Shown here: in pieces, positions 16,725-24,939 of the stretch
Layout of the letters: every line of letters begins with the position of its first letter
Numbering within the stretch: the stretch's first letter is position 1
Assembly: GCA_965230495.1 (NCBI GenBank)
Contig: OZ246004.1
Location: 682,001-746,000, forward strand
DNA length: 64,000 nt
Origin: JACJYM01 sp965230495
Lineage (GTDB): Bacteria; Bacteroidota; Bacteroidia; Chitinophagales; Saprospiraceae
Direction: 5' to 3'
Notes under the pieces: model-generated
Told to the model about the DNA's origin: nothing
Seen by the model: the letters and a program-made list of their open reading frames with translations, nothing else
Databases searched by the model: none
Made by a program: the position numbers and the translations under genes

Positions 16725-18581
16725 TCATAGTGTACTCACGAGTTGGCCTATTGTTTTTTCAATTCCAAAAGGTCCGATGGTCACATCTAATTCTTTGATA
16801 AAATAATGCTGATTACCTACTCTGACCTTATGATACTCTTTGAGATTAAGTATGTCATTAATATTGAGTAGGAGAGGCATGGTTACGGTCTTTTTGTTTC
16901 TTAGGAATTCTATCCATTCTTTCCAGAACTTTTGAAATAATCCTTTTTCTCCATCTAGGTGTAGACTGTATTCAAAAGTGGTATCCTCTACTGTGGGATT
17001 GTAGGCATTATTACTTGCCCAAGGCACGGATACGGTGCTTCCTTGATTGTCTACGGTTTGAATCATCCCACGGAAGAACATAAGACTGATACTATCGATG
17101 GTATTATCAGCAGTTACCATGGTATGTCCTTCTCCAAATTCTGATACTATATTTCCATTTTCATCTAGAGGATCTCCATCTAGGCTGTACTTGTAGTATG
17201 TTCCGGATCCCTGGGCATCGATAGACAAATAAGGACATCCGTAATCATCTAAATGACTCAGTTTTACAAAAAAATGAGCTCTGGATACATCAAAAGGCAG
17301 TGGTTTGGCTTTAAGTTCAATGGTTTCACCCGCACCTCCCACATACATATTGTTAAAGAAGGTATATCTGTCGGTCCTAAGTGGGATGTTACTATTTACA
17401 TCGTCAAGCTGATCTACGTATGCAGAAAAAGCTTCTAGGAAACTTTTTCCATAGGGTAGCCAGGGATAGCTCCCAAAGGGAGGGGTAAAGTCTTTGAATG
17501 ATGGAAATGCTGTAGTGTCGATATCAGGGATGTTACTACCTTCATACTTGATGTCAGAAGGGATATTGACATCACCACTGTTTTTATATCCTACTAATTT
17601 CTTATCAGTCCAATCAGCATCATGAGGACGTTTAAGTAATTCTTTGAGAGGTAATAGTAATATTTTCTTTTTTATCAGATCCGGGAATATGCCCACACAG
17701 AAGGTGGCACATATATCCTTGATCCCTTCATTTAGTTTTAATCTGGGAACATGTTTTGATAGATCGATGTGACTTGGCCATTGACGCTCAAAACTATTAA
17801 AGGTATTGTATACGTAGAGCATTTTCAATTCGTCATTGGTTTGCCATTGATTGTCCACGGCCATTCCTAATAGTTCGAATGCTTTATCCATCAGTACACT
17901 CACCTTAACAAATGGACTGACCATCTCATGTCGATATATTTTCTTATTGCCACTACCAAAGCTTTGGTTATGATTATCTAATCCGAACTTTGCGTTATTA
18001 TCACAACCATAGTAAGCATTTTGAATGATTTCATGCTTTTTAAAATAATTACCGGGTATGGTATCCGTCAGTCTCACTTCAGAAGGTATAAGGGCTTCAT
18101 TCTTTACTGGAAAGAAAGCGTAGTCATGATCCTGAGGATTTAGAGCCGTTTCTTTAGCGTGATCTCTCATGTCATTTGGCGAATCCTTATAAATGGTAGG
18201 GAGATCTATATCTTCAAATGTTTTTTTCGCAAAGTCTGACAGACCCTCTTGAATGAATGATATTTGAGCTGTGCTATCAGAGGAAGATTTAATGTATATC
18301 TTTCCCACTTTCCAGGGGACACCTACACCATGATTATCTGATATATATAGCCATACAGGTTCGTCGATAAGTAGATGACCTTTTATATCGCTTCGGTGCG
18401 GATTATTGAGGATCCTCTTATTTCGATCTGTTAGAGGCACATTAAATGGTGCTGTATAGCTTCCTCTTTTAAATGTAGGATCTCCGGAGTCATAGATATT
18501 GTGTCGTATTTTGTATGTGATCCTGGTGTTCTCTGCTAGATCCATAAACAAACCGTGTCGTACTGAGAATATTCCTATCAT
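16725..18581 (-). CDS. Tail/baseplate protein, large
   Basis: A 618-residue, mostly beta protein. The N-terminus resembles Bacteroidota phage tail proteins in which a strand-rich domain is followed by YTAPFNVPLTDRNKRILNNP. The C-terminal region (RKTVT-like NKKTVTMPLLLNINDILNLK, then KVRVGNQHYFIKELDVTI) resembles distal-tail or hub proteins. It overlaps the previous gene by ATGA. A structural role at the tail tip is inferred from size, beta content and its place next to the tape measure. The exact role is not identifiable. Confidence 0.6.
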   Translation of the reverse strand: MIGIFSVRHGLFMDLAENTRITYKIRHNIYDSGDPTFKRGSYTAPFNVPLTDRNKRILNNPHRSDIKGHLLIDEPVWLYISDNHGVGVPWKVGKIYIKSSSDSTAQISFIQEGLSDFAKKTFEDIDLPTIYKDSPNDMRDHAKETALNPQDHDYAFFPVKNEALIPSEVRLTDTIPGNYFKKHEIIQNAYYGCDNNAKFGLDNHNQSFGSGNKKIYRHEMVSPFVKVSVLMDKAFELLGMAVDNQWQTNDELKMLYVYNTFNSFERQWPSHIDLSKHVPRLKLNEGIKDICATFCVGIFPDLIKKKILLLPLKELLKRPHDADWTDKKLVGYKNSGDVNIPSDIKYEGSNIPDIDTTAFPSFKDFTPPFGSYPWLPYGKSFLEAFSAYVDQLDDVNSNIPLRTDRYTFFNNMYVGGAGETIELKAKPLPFDVSRAHFFVKLSHLDDYGCPYLSIDAQGSGTYYKYSLDGDPLDENGNIVSEFGEGHTMVTADNTIDSISLMFFRGMIQTVDNQGSTVSVPWASNNAYNPTVEDTTFEYSLHLDGEKGLFQKFWKEWIEFLRNKKTVTMPLLLNINDILNLKEYHKVRVGNQHYFIKELDVTIGPFGIEKTIGQLVSTL

Positions 18582-19768
18582 GCGTTAAAAGAATTCATGG
18601 CGGGTTGATCATCGGTTCTATAGGTGATTTCTATGTAGTGTAGATCCTCATAGTCATCATATAATTTTACCTGAGCACTGATGATTTGAATTTTGTAAAA
18701 TTTCAATCGCTCTCTATCTATTCTCCAGGTATCCGCCAGAATCAGTTGCCGTAAGTGAAAACAATATTCTTTACTGTAGTAGCCGGTATTGACTCTGTAT
18801 TCTTCGTGTCCGGACACAGCGATAGATCCCAGTGTACCATCTTGAAAATTGGTATTGGTAGTTCGGGGTTTGACATAGTTTACCTTTTTAGATTTAGCTT
18901 CTACACTCGTGGCACCACTACATCGGAGTACTTCCAGTCCTCCGCAACCATTATCAAAAAGAAGGTAATTATCATAGTCCGGAGTCCGGTCATCGATTTG
19001 ATATCGTACCAGGTTTCCATTGATAGAGTTAAGACCATTCAATCTCACATCGTAATATGCCACTTCCTTATTAGAGTCTGCGTGAAGATTAAGATTTAAT
19101 TGTTTCCAGGAACATCCTACCCAATGCACTTTTACTGTACCTGTGCTGATTGTTTTTATGGTGTGTTCACTGAAGGTTCCATCTTTATAATGAAAAATGA
19201 CTTCGAGTGTAATGTCATTACTGGTGTGCTTAAAGAAGTAGATATATTCTGGTTGATCTTTTCTAACTTCTTTAGCAAATTGGGTTCCTGATGCATCCTG
19301 ATAGCTATGAAGAAGGGCATCCGTCTGTGTATCTCCAAATCCCTGCAGGAATCTGGAAGCTCCTTTGATGACAGTTTTGTAACCAATGACACTAAGGTTT
19401 GATTCTGCTTCTACAGGAGTACCGTACTGATCACTGACTTTGATTTGATATTGACAAGTGGCCAAGGTATCAATTCCTGTGTGGGATGCAGAAGGAAATA
19501 ATGATACCCCGGTAGGTAGTGTTCTGCTCAGTCGCAAAAGAGAGCTGATGTCAAAGAATGCCTTTTTATTATGTAATGAATATGGAGCTGATAGTTCGGC
19601 CAGTAATTCTGGAATGCCTCTTGATTGCCACACCTGGCAGTATAAGGATAGATTCGATTCAGTAGGATCATAGGGGCCGGATCCTGTGAATTTATCTCCC
19701 TCTATCTCAAAATAGATTACATCACCTGAAAATGATATAGGCCTTGGTATAGTGGTAAAAGTTGGCAT
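18578..19768 (-). CDS. Tail-associated beta-rich protein
   Basis: A 396-residue protein beginning MPTFTTIPRPISFSGDVIYF. The N-terminus is typical of Bacteroidota phage proteins with Ig/FN3-like domains (FEIEGDKFTGSGPY, LSLYCQVWQSRG). The remaining sequence alternates short strands and polar turns, with no enzymatic motif. It lies between the putative tail-completion gene and the large tail protein, overlapping the latter. Likely a baseplate or tail-fibre-attachment component, from context. Confidence 0.55.
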   Translation of the reverse strand: MPTFTTIPRPISFSGDVIYFEIEGDKFTGSGPYDPTESNLSLYCQVWQSRGIPELLAELSAPYSLHNKKAFFDISSLLRLSRTLPTGVSLFPSASHTGIDTLATCQYQIKVSDQYGTPVEAESNLSVIGYKTVIKGASRFLQGFGDTQTDALLHSYQDASGTQFAKEVRKDQPEYIYFFKHTSNDITLEVIFHYKDGTFSEHTIKTISTGTVKVHWVGCSWKQLNLNLHADSNKEVAYYDVRLNGLNSINGNLVRYQIDDRTPDYDNYLLFDNGCGGLEVLRCSGATSVEAKSKKVNYVKPRTTNTNFQDGTLGSIAVSGHEEYRVNTGYYSKEYCFHLRQLILADTWRIDRERLKFYKIQIISAQVKLYDDYEDLHYIEITYRTDDQPAMNSFNA

Positions 19769-19770
19769 GA

Positions 19771-20499
19771 TTAATATTCGTTATAAGGATTAAATTCAAA
19801 AGGCACACTCTTAGCGTTATTGACTTCCTCAGGTAAATAACAGCTATATGTGTGTGTCTGCCCGTTCCATTCAAATGTCTGAGTAATATAGATGTTTCCT
19901 GTTCGGGTGAATGATAGATTCTCCTGGTTAGTTATTTCTGTAGCACTGCCATTATTTTGACTATATGACCAATCTCCGGAAACTTGAGATACTACTGAGA
20001 CTTGATTGTCTGCTACAGTGATTTCAAAGGGATCAGGCATCGCCTGATATCCAGAAGTGATGGCCGTACAGTTTAAAGAAGTGTCGATGCTGATAGGTAT
20101 TTGCCACCCAATAAGATGGTCGGCATATCGAGGAGGAATAGCTACTAATCCATTGTTTGATAATTGGAAGTTGTGATATTCTGATGTTGCATCGTATAAA
20201 ATGGTTTGTAAGACTTTAACAGCAATCCTATAGGTTATTTCTCTTTCATATTTGATCGTTTTTTTGTTATTAGGATCTGACTCAGATAAAACCACAAGAG
20301 CAGTACTCCATCTCATCTGATGACTATCTTCATCTCCTATGATTTGAGCATCGGGAGTCTCGATCCAAAGACATGGATACTGTATACTTGATTTGTCATT
20401 TTCATTGATGTCATTATAGTCACCATGAAAGAAGTCTTTGAGTTCCGGAACCCTATTTATTAAATCTTCAAAATATTGTGATATCTGAGCGTAGGTCAT
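19771..20499 (-). CDS. Putative tail-completion/terminator protein
   Basis: A 242-residue protein. Residues 1-150 (NRVPELKDFFHGDY, YPCLWIETPDAQI, REITYRIAVKVLQTILYDA) have the helix-strand pattern of small tail-terminator proteins. The C-terminal ~90 residues are an added beta domain (ITVADNQVSVVSQVSGDWSY) like those on decorated virion proteins. The start overlaps the upstream stop (ATGA). Assignment is by order and fold pattern only. Confidence 0.45.
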   Translation of the reverse strand: MTYAQISQYFEDLINRVPELKDFFHGDYNDINENDKSSIQYPCLWIETPDAQIIGDEDSHQMRWSTALVVLSESDPNNKKTIKYEREITYRIAVKVLQTILYDATSEYHNFQLSNNGLVAIPPRYADHLIGWQIPISIDTSLNCTAITSGYQAMPDPFEITVADNQVSVVSQVSGDWSYSQNNGSATEITNQENLSFTRTGNIYITQTFEWNGQTHTYSCYLPEEVNNAKSVPFEFNPYNEY

Positions 20500-21341
20500 T
20501 CGTGTGTATTGAGTGATTGAATAGCTTTAATAGCATCGGCTTGCTGTTGTTTTTCGATGAGGTAGACACATATGTTGTGAAATGGAGTTTTTAATACTTG
20601 ATTGATATCTCCAAACACACCTGATTCCGCCACCTGAAGGGCGGTGGCATACCATCCAAAATCCAAAGCGGGCTTATAGACCTGTTTGCTTTTGGATGGC
20701 CTGAAGAGGGTAGTTTTATAAGTGTCATAGATATAAGTGATCACACCAAGTGCGTAGGCAACTGCTACACCACGATATTCATATAGTTTGCTGAAATTAA
20801 AATTCCATTTACTTTTTAGGTACTTAGCCTGTATGTCCACATCCTTCCTTAGAAAAAAGGGAATTCTGGTATCTTCAGTATCTAATTTATGATCTATAGG
20901 TCTGGCCAATAAAGCCAATAATTGCCATGAGGCATGATCATCTCCATCGACGTACTTCTTAATGAAATCAGTCATCAGTATAAATTCGCCCATGGTAGCA
21001 TGATTAAATTTTGGCTGAGGGAAATGATATATAGTGTCTTTCAATGGAAATGAAGGTATAAGTGCGTATGCAGGTAATTGGTTGAAGTCAATAAAATTAT
21101 AATGTCGAATCAAATAGTCGATATCGTCAGCTGATGTAAGTTTATAAATATTGCTTCCAACAGTATGTTTATAGATGGATGTAAATGCCATCACGGTATC
21201 AAAAAGTAGGATAGAAAGTCCTATTTCTCGTCGGAAAGATTTAATAGTAAACATAGGCTCCACCTCTTGCCATGAAGAGGGGAGCCTATGCCGTTCTTTT
21301 TGACTTTTCCCTTGAGATCGTATTTCAAAGGCTATCTCCAC
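20496..21341 (-). CDS. Phage protein, possibly tail assembly chaperone
   Basis: A 281-residue protein starting at a GTG directly after the previous stop. RHRLPSSWQEVEPMFTI resembles the LP-x-SW-x-E opening of phage assembly proteins. The middle (MGEFILMTDFIKKYV, LLALLARPI) fits helical adaptor proteins that count subunits during tail assembly. A near-perfect palindrome (about 21,252-21,290) lies inside its 5' coding part. No enzymatic motif. Role inferred from motif and location. Confidence 0.45.
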   Translation of the reverse strand: MEIAFEIRSQGKSQKERHRLPSSWQEVEPMFTIKSFRREIGLSILLFDTVMAFTSIYKHTVGSNIYKLTSADDIDYLIRHYNFIDFNQLPAYALIPSFPLKDTIYHFPQPKFNHATMGEFILMTDFIKKYVDGDDHASWQLLALLARPIDHKLDTEDTRIPFFLRKDVDIQAKYLKSKWNFNFSKLYEYRGVAVAYALGVITYIYDTYKTTLFRPSKSKQVYKPALDFGWYATALQVAESGVFGDINQVLKTPFHNICVYLIEKQQQADAIKAIQSLNTHE

Positions 21342-21734
21342 TTAAGCTCTTAGGGCTTTAAAATTTTTAATCCAGTGATCCCAGTCTTTGTACAGATCTA
21401 TTCCATCTGTGACAAAACTGTAAGAATTGGAAAGTAATTCTATTCCTGATTCTATGTGATTTTCCAGTGGTTTGTTATCCAGTACAAAATTGTTTTTGAT
21501 AAAGGCTTGAATCTTTTTGGATTCTGCGGGTGAAAGGTCTTTAAATTCTGCCAATGCGGATTTACCATTTTCAACAATGGAAGGAATGGCAGAAGCACCA
21601 ATGGCCAGCTGAGGTAGTTCGAAAATACTGACTTTTCCATCATCTAGTACTTTGACCAACATATGTGTCAAATCAAGTACGGATGAGAAAGTGTTTTTGA
21701 TGGCATCAATGCCCAACGAATCATTTTTCTTCAT
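21342..21734 (-). CDS. Phage protein of lysis/tail interval, unknown
   Basis: A 130-residue helical protein with moderately hydrophobic stretches (ELPQLAIGASAIPSIVENG) but no clear transmembrane helix. It overlaps the holin-like gene upstream by 14 bases and abuts the next gene. Its neighbours suggest a lysis-linked or virion-internal role; no family recognised. Confidence 0.5.
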   Translation of the reverse strand: MKKNDSLGIDAIKNTFSSVLDLTHMLVKVLDDGKVSIFELPQLAIGASAIPSIVENGKSALAEFKDLSPAESKKIQAFIKNNFVLDNKPLENHIESGIELLSNSYSFVTDGIDLYKDWDHWIKNFKALRA

Positions 21735-22026
21735 GAAGTTTAGATTTATTTAGTGAATTAATAGCGGCCGTGTTTTTTGATATTACATCTTTCATTTCGA
21801 TGTGATCATTTCTGTAGATGTCAATAATTCTTTCGTTACACGCATCTATTTCAGATCTGAGTTGATTGAATTGATTGTAGAAAAAGTAGATAGCTACTGA
21901 CATCATCATCAGGGGGAGTCCATGTTTTTTGATTTCGTTTACTAGAATTTCTAATACATTCTGCCACATATTTGACTTAATATTTTTTACAAATGAATGA
22001 GATAATATTTCCTTGACATACGACAT
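21721..22026 (-). CDS. Holin-like membrane protein
   Basis: A 101-residue protein with one strong membrane helix (GLPLMMMSVAIYFFYNQFN) followed by a coiled-coil tail (QLRSEIDACNERIIDIYRN). It sits directly downstream of the DUF5675 gene and overlaps it by TAATG. Small single-helix proteins in this position usually act as holins or spanin-like lysis partners. The role is inferred from size, topology and neighbour. Confidence 0.5.
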   Translation of the reverse strand: MSYVKEILSHSFVKNIKSNMWQNVLEILVNEIKKHGLPLMMMSVAIYFFYNQFNQLRSEIDACNERIIDIYRNDHIEMKDVISKNTAAINSLNKSKLHEEK

Positions 22027-22451
22027 TAAGTGACAGCATTGACGATGGTGATAATAGCTTGAGTTTCTTCACTCATCACATCATGGAAGTCTTCGAGTCC
22101 GGGTAGCGAGTCCGCTACATCGGTTTGACCATCCTGATCAATATCTTTGTGGTATAATCCCACAGCTATGCACCCCTGTAGTTGTCTGGTGAAATTGGCA
22201 TTATGAATTTTGATTTCAGATCTGCCCGGCACTCCCTTCAGCTCCCATAGCATTTTGTTAAACTTTTCCGACCATTCCTTCACGAGTAAATAAGTGCCCT
22301 CAGGAATCCGAGATATATTACGCCGATTGTGTTTCCAAGGAAGCTCTAAAGCAGCAAGAAAAAGCAAGTGCCGACCCTCACCGTACACATGAAAGTCGCA
22401 CACTGTGCCTTTCTCAGTCTCATGCTTCCTTATCAAAATGACTCTTCTCAT
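22026..22451 (-). CDS. DUF5675 family protein, probable lysis enzyme
   Basis: A 141-residue protein with the DUF5675 core: ALELPWKHNRRNISRIPEGT, then a KGVPGRSEIKIHNAN segment and LQGCIAVG containing the conserved Cys. The fold resembles L,D-transpeptidase/peptidoglycan hydrolase catalytic domains, with His and Cys in the active-site positions. Families of this type are common in Bacteroidota prophages beside holin-like genes, which supports a cell-wall role. The reaction is not proven. Confidence 0.7.
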   Translation of the reverse strand: MRRVILIRKHETEKGTVCDFHVYGEGRHLLFLAALELPWKHNRRNISRIPEGTYLLVKEWSEKFNKMLWELKGVPGRSEIKIHNANFTRQLQGCIAVGLYHKDIDQDGQTDVADSLPGLEDFHDVMSEETQAIITIVNAVT

Positions 22452-22834
22452 AATGATTTAAATTTTTTGAGATTCACCGGCATGCTTATACATTCTGTAT
22501 CAGCTAATGGAATATTGTTGTTTCCTAAAACACACTTGTTGGTGTACTCACCAATTTTATGTCCATCCCAGAGTATAGCTTTTAGTCTAAACATAGAGCC
22601 TTGTTTTTCATCTTGGTACACTTTCAGATCAATGTCTATGCAGTAGAGCTTTTTAACTTTGCCGGTGATTTCATCTTTGAGATAAATGACAGTATAGTCT
22701 TCCATATCCGCATCACGTTTAGCATCTTTCCAAGCCTGCCTAGTAATCCCGCCTTTGTGTGGGTTTTCATATTTGAAGTAGAGGAAGTCTCTGAAGCTAC
22801 GAATGTCTTTGAAACCGTTTGGTCTTTTTTCCAT
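22448..22834 (-). CDS. Phage protein downstream of overlapping frame
   Basis: A 128-residue protein (MEKRPNGFKDIRSFRDFLYF) with no recognised domain. The first 200 bases overlap in another frame with the ORF at 22,636-23,115. The switch point at its start codon contains a run of six A residues. The two may be separate overlapping genes, or the second may be made partly as a -1 frameshift extension of the first. It overlaps the DUF5675 start by four bases. Confidence 0.55.
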   Translation of the reverse strand: MEKRPNGFKDIRSFRDFLYFKYENPHKGGITRQAWKDAKRDADMEDYTVIYLKDEITGKVKKLYCIDIDLKVYQDEKQGSMFRLKAILWDGHKIGEYTNKCVLGNNNIPLADTECISMPVNLKKFKSL

Positions 22835-23115
22835 TGCTTATTTTTTGATTTTGAAGAATTCTTGAAGTATTTCTTATTGATATAGTTGTTGTGTCTGGCC
22901 AACCAAATATGGTACCTCTCCTTACCTTCTATTATTCCATACTTTGTGATCCATCTTTTTAGTGACCGATAGTGATTGATGGGTACTAGAGATAGCTTCT
23001 TAATAACCTGCTTGCCTCTAGCGGAAAATTCATATTCATAATAGTAGAACTCGCGGTAAGCAATTGGGATGGTGAGGGCGTAAATTCTTAAATCTTTACA
23101 TGTGGATTTTCTCAT
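22636..23115 (-). CDS. Phage protein with long out-of-frame overlap
   Basis: Start taken at the ATG at 23115 (MRKSTCKDLRIYALTIP); the frame extends to 23136. Residues ~1-95 look like a genuine basic protein (SLVPINHYRSLKRWITKYGI, ARHNNYINKKYFKNS). The last ~65 codons run out of frame over the next gene and have the composition of a shadow. Either the true end is earlier in an ancestral form, or ribosomes shift at the A-run. A TGTCCTA motif lies ~47 nt upstream. Function unknown. Confidence 0.5.
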   Translation of the reverse strand: MRKSTCKDLRIYALTIPIAYREFYYYEYEFSARGKQVIKKLSLVPINHYRSLKRWITKYGIIEGKERYHIWLARHNNYINKKYFKNSSKSKNKQWKKDQTVSKTFVASETSSTSNMKTHTKAGLLGRLGKMLNVMRIWKTILSFISKMKSPAKLKSSTA

Positions 23116-23145
23116 AGATAAAATTAATATCCACAAGGTCGGTTG

Positions 23146-23168
23146 ACTTAATTAAGTACGGTAGGACA
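23146..23168 (-). promoter_or_regulatory. TGTCCTA motif copy d with palindromic tail
   Basis: The minus strand reads TGTCCTACCGTACTTAATTA followed by AGTC, sharing the core and the ACTTAATTAAGTC tail with the copy at 11,769-11,792. It lies about 47 nt upstream of the start at 23115. Confidence 0.45.
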
Positions 23169-23173
23169 GGATA

Positions 23174-23701
23174 TTATAGGGGCGGGTTTGTAATACTTGT
23201 TTTGTGTTCCTTGATAGCCGCATCAACTACAGTGTCGATCAGATCAAAATATAATTTATAGACTTTGGATCCCTTTTGTTGATTATACCACTTCTTTCTT
23301 CTGAGTTTTTTCTTTTTACGTGATATGCCCCAGGCAATATTGTTGAGTATTCGAGTGATGGGCACAGGTACTACTTGCCCTGATTTTCTAACGTTCAGTG
23401 GATATGGGTATTTTTTTAGGAAGCTTTGTACGCCCTTTCTTTGGATCCAGTCTTTGATACGTTCAATACCTATGGGACCTAGATTCCTTTCTCTCTTTAC
23501 TCTTTTCATATCAAAAAGACGTAAATGACTATCAAAATTCATGATTACCATAGTTCCTGAGGTAAGAGCGTTTTTAACTACCTGTATGTCAAAATTTCCA
23601 TCAGAACTACTGACTTTTTCTCTAGCTCTTTCTTCTATATCTGAGAGAAAGTCATCAGCCCAGTTTTGTACGATGTCTGTAATTATTTTGTTGTCTATCA
23701 T
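23174..23701 (-). CDS. Phage morphogenesis-like protein
   Basis: A 175-residue, very basic protein. It opens helical (IITDIVQNWADDFLSDIEER), has a short beta part (GTMVIMNFDSHLRLF), then IGIERIKDWIQRKGVQSFLK and a Lys/Arg-rich tail (SRKKKKLRRKKWYNQQKG). The arrangement resembles neck or virion-morphogenesis proteins that sit after capsid genes. No proof. It is followed by a TGTCCTA motif that may restart transcription. Confidence 0.45.
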   Translation of the reverse strand: MIDNKIITDIVQNWADDFLSDIEERAREKVSSSDGNFDIQVVKNALTSGTMVIMNFDSHLRLFDMKRVKRERNLGPIGIERIKDWIQRKGVQSFLKKYPYPLNVRKSGQVVPVPITRILNNIAWGISRKKKKLRRKKWYNQQKGSKVYKLYFDLIDTVVDAAIKEHKTSITNPPL

Positions 23702-23764
23702 GGTATAATGAAAAGAGACCGCCTTAAATAAAGACAGTCTCTATATTAATTTGACAAGAATTAT

Positions 23765-23959
23765 TTACTTGGACTCTTTTTCGAAATACTTTGCATTTTT
23801 CTCCTTGAATGCTTTTATCTGCTCATCTTTCATTGTTCTGAAGTCAACTACTTTCCCTCCGGGAATTTTAAATTTAGGATGTCCTTTGTAATTGTTGTCA
23901 ACAAATTTGGTGTCTTCTTTCTTTTCTGGAGTTTTGAGCTCCGTAGTGTTTTTTTTCAT
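23765..23959 (-). CDS. Small charged phage protein, 64 aa
   Basis: A 64-residue, lysine/glutamate-rich soluble protein between two virion genes. PKFKIPGGKVVDFRTMKD is the only non-repetitive part. The spacing of five bases to the previous gene supports expression in the operon. Function unknown. Confidence 0.5.
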   Translation of the reverse strand: MKKNTTELKTPEKKEDTKFVDNNYKGHPKFKIPGGKVVDFRTMKDEQIKAFKEKNAKYFEKESK

Positions 23960-23963
23960 GATA

Positions 23964-24473
23964 TTAAACTTTTAAAGGTATTGCTGCTGTGTAGAAATAA
24001 GGTGGATGGCCACTGATCCACTCAAAAGTAAGAGTATAACCATTTGTATCTCCATTGATGTCTTCAACCCATTTCACAGAACACCCATCACCGTCATCTC
24101 CAACAATTCTGAGATTTCCGTTTTTATCTTCCGTAATTACTCTTTGACCACAACCAGGTAGAGTTCTCATGTAATTAGTTTTTGTTGAACTCACGCCACC
24201 AATGAATACAGCAAAAGTAGTTTTATACGAAACACTATCCGGATCACCTTCAGTTTCCACTTTCCAGCTGTTTTTACTAAGCACTATAGATGTGCCCCAT
24301 CTTACGAAGCCTTCATTGGTTACTGGAACAATAGGAGTAGATACGTTGAGAGTATCCGCATCCGGTGCGGGGGTAGAATCAATATTTTTATCATGTGATA
24401 TATATATATAAGGTTTTACTCCTTTAGCATTTTGGCCTCCGCAAATTGATTCTATATCATCTATAATAATCAT
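23964..24473 (-). CDS. Beta-rich virion protein
   Basis: A 169-residue protein beginning MIIIDDIESICGGQNAKGV. The opening resembles that of the gene at 29,581-30,507 (MLDIENIESLCALGISNVGG), so the two may share an N-terminal fold. The rest is strand-rich (FVRWGTSIVLSKNSWKVETE) with a Cys pair and an acidic DDGDGCSVKW loop. Likely a tail-tube, decoration or connector protein, based on its position after the capsid gene. Confidence 0.5.
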   Translation of the reverse strand: MIIIDDIESICGGQNAKGVKPYIYISHDKNIDSTPAPDADTLNVSTPIVPVTNEGFVRWGTSIVLSKNSWKVETEGDPDSVSYKTTFAVFIGGVSSTKTNYMRTLPGCGQRVITEDKNGNLRIVGDDGDGCSVKWVEDINGDTNGYTLTFEWISGHPPYFYTAAIPLKV

Positions 24474-24503
24474 AATTTTGTTTTATAAGATTAGATAATT
24501 GGA

Positions 24504-24875
24504 TTAAGCCTCAGTAAATACAGAAGGGGAATCCTTGTGTATTTTCTCCAGAAGATCCTTTTTCTTGATTACATCCTGAGCTAGATAAGTTACACCTGCT
24601 GAAATAAATTTGGCAAATTTGAATTTCAGTTTTTTGCCACTGATTGTAACTACTTTATCGGGTAGCTCTACGGTAGTTTTTTTTTGTTCCGGATTTGCTA
24701 CTTTCAAGGAGCTTAACTGGGATGTTAACTTCTTTTCTATACTCTCAATCTTTTCATTGAGTTTATCTATCGCCTCATTTGCTACATCTGCTATAGCTGC
24801 TTTTGCTTCCAGTGCCTTTACTTGAGCTTGTAAATTTTTTATCTGAGTTTCTAAAGCTTTTATTCTTTCTTCCAC
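24504..24875 (-). CDS. Coiled-coil plus beta-strand virion protein
   Basis: A 123-residue protein. The first 60 residues are a clean heptad coiled coil (EERIKALETQIKNLQAQVKA). The second half is short strands (DKVVTISGKKLKFKFAKF). It follows the major capsid gene, where decoration or tail-attachment proteins usually lie. Function inferred only from place. Confidence 0.5.
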   Translation of the reverse strand: MEERIKALETQIKNLQAQVKALEAKAAIADVANEAIDKLNEKIESIEKKLTSQLSSLKVANPEQKKTTVELPDKVVTISGKKLKFKFAKFISAGVTYLAQDVIKKKDLLEKIHKDSPSVFTEA

Positions 24876-24903
24876 TGTATTTTATTTTTTTAGATTATGA
24901 AAT

Positions 24904-24927
24904 ACGTGAGGCCACTTGGCCTCACGT
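24904..24927 (-). terminator. Strong hairpin after major capsid gene
   Basis: A perfect 10-bp stem ACGTGAGGCC/GGCCTCACGT with a 4-base loop lies directly after the capsid stop. No clean T-run follows on the minus strand, so it may act as a partial terminator or as an RNA-stabilising 3' structure protecting capsid mRNA. Confidence 0.6.
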
Positions 24928-24939
24928 TATTAATTAGTT

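Noticed and set aside
20496..21341. Alternative start at 21,254 placing the palindrome in a leader
   Set aside because: The upstream codons (RHRLPSSWQEVEPMF) look like real protein and the GTG start follows the previous stop directly.
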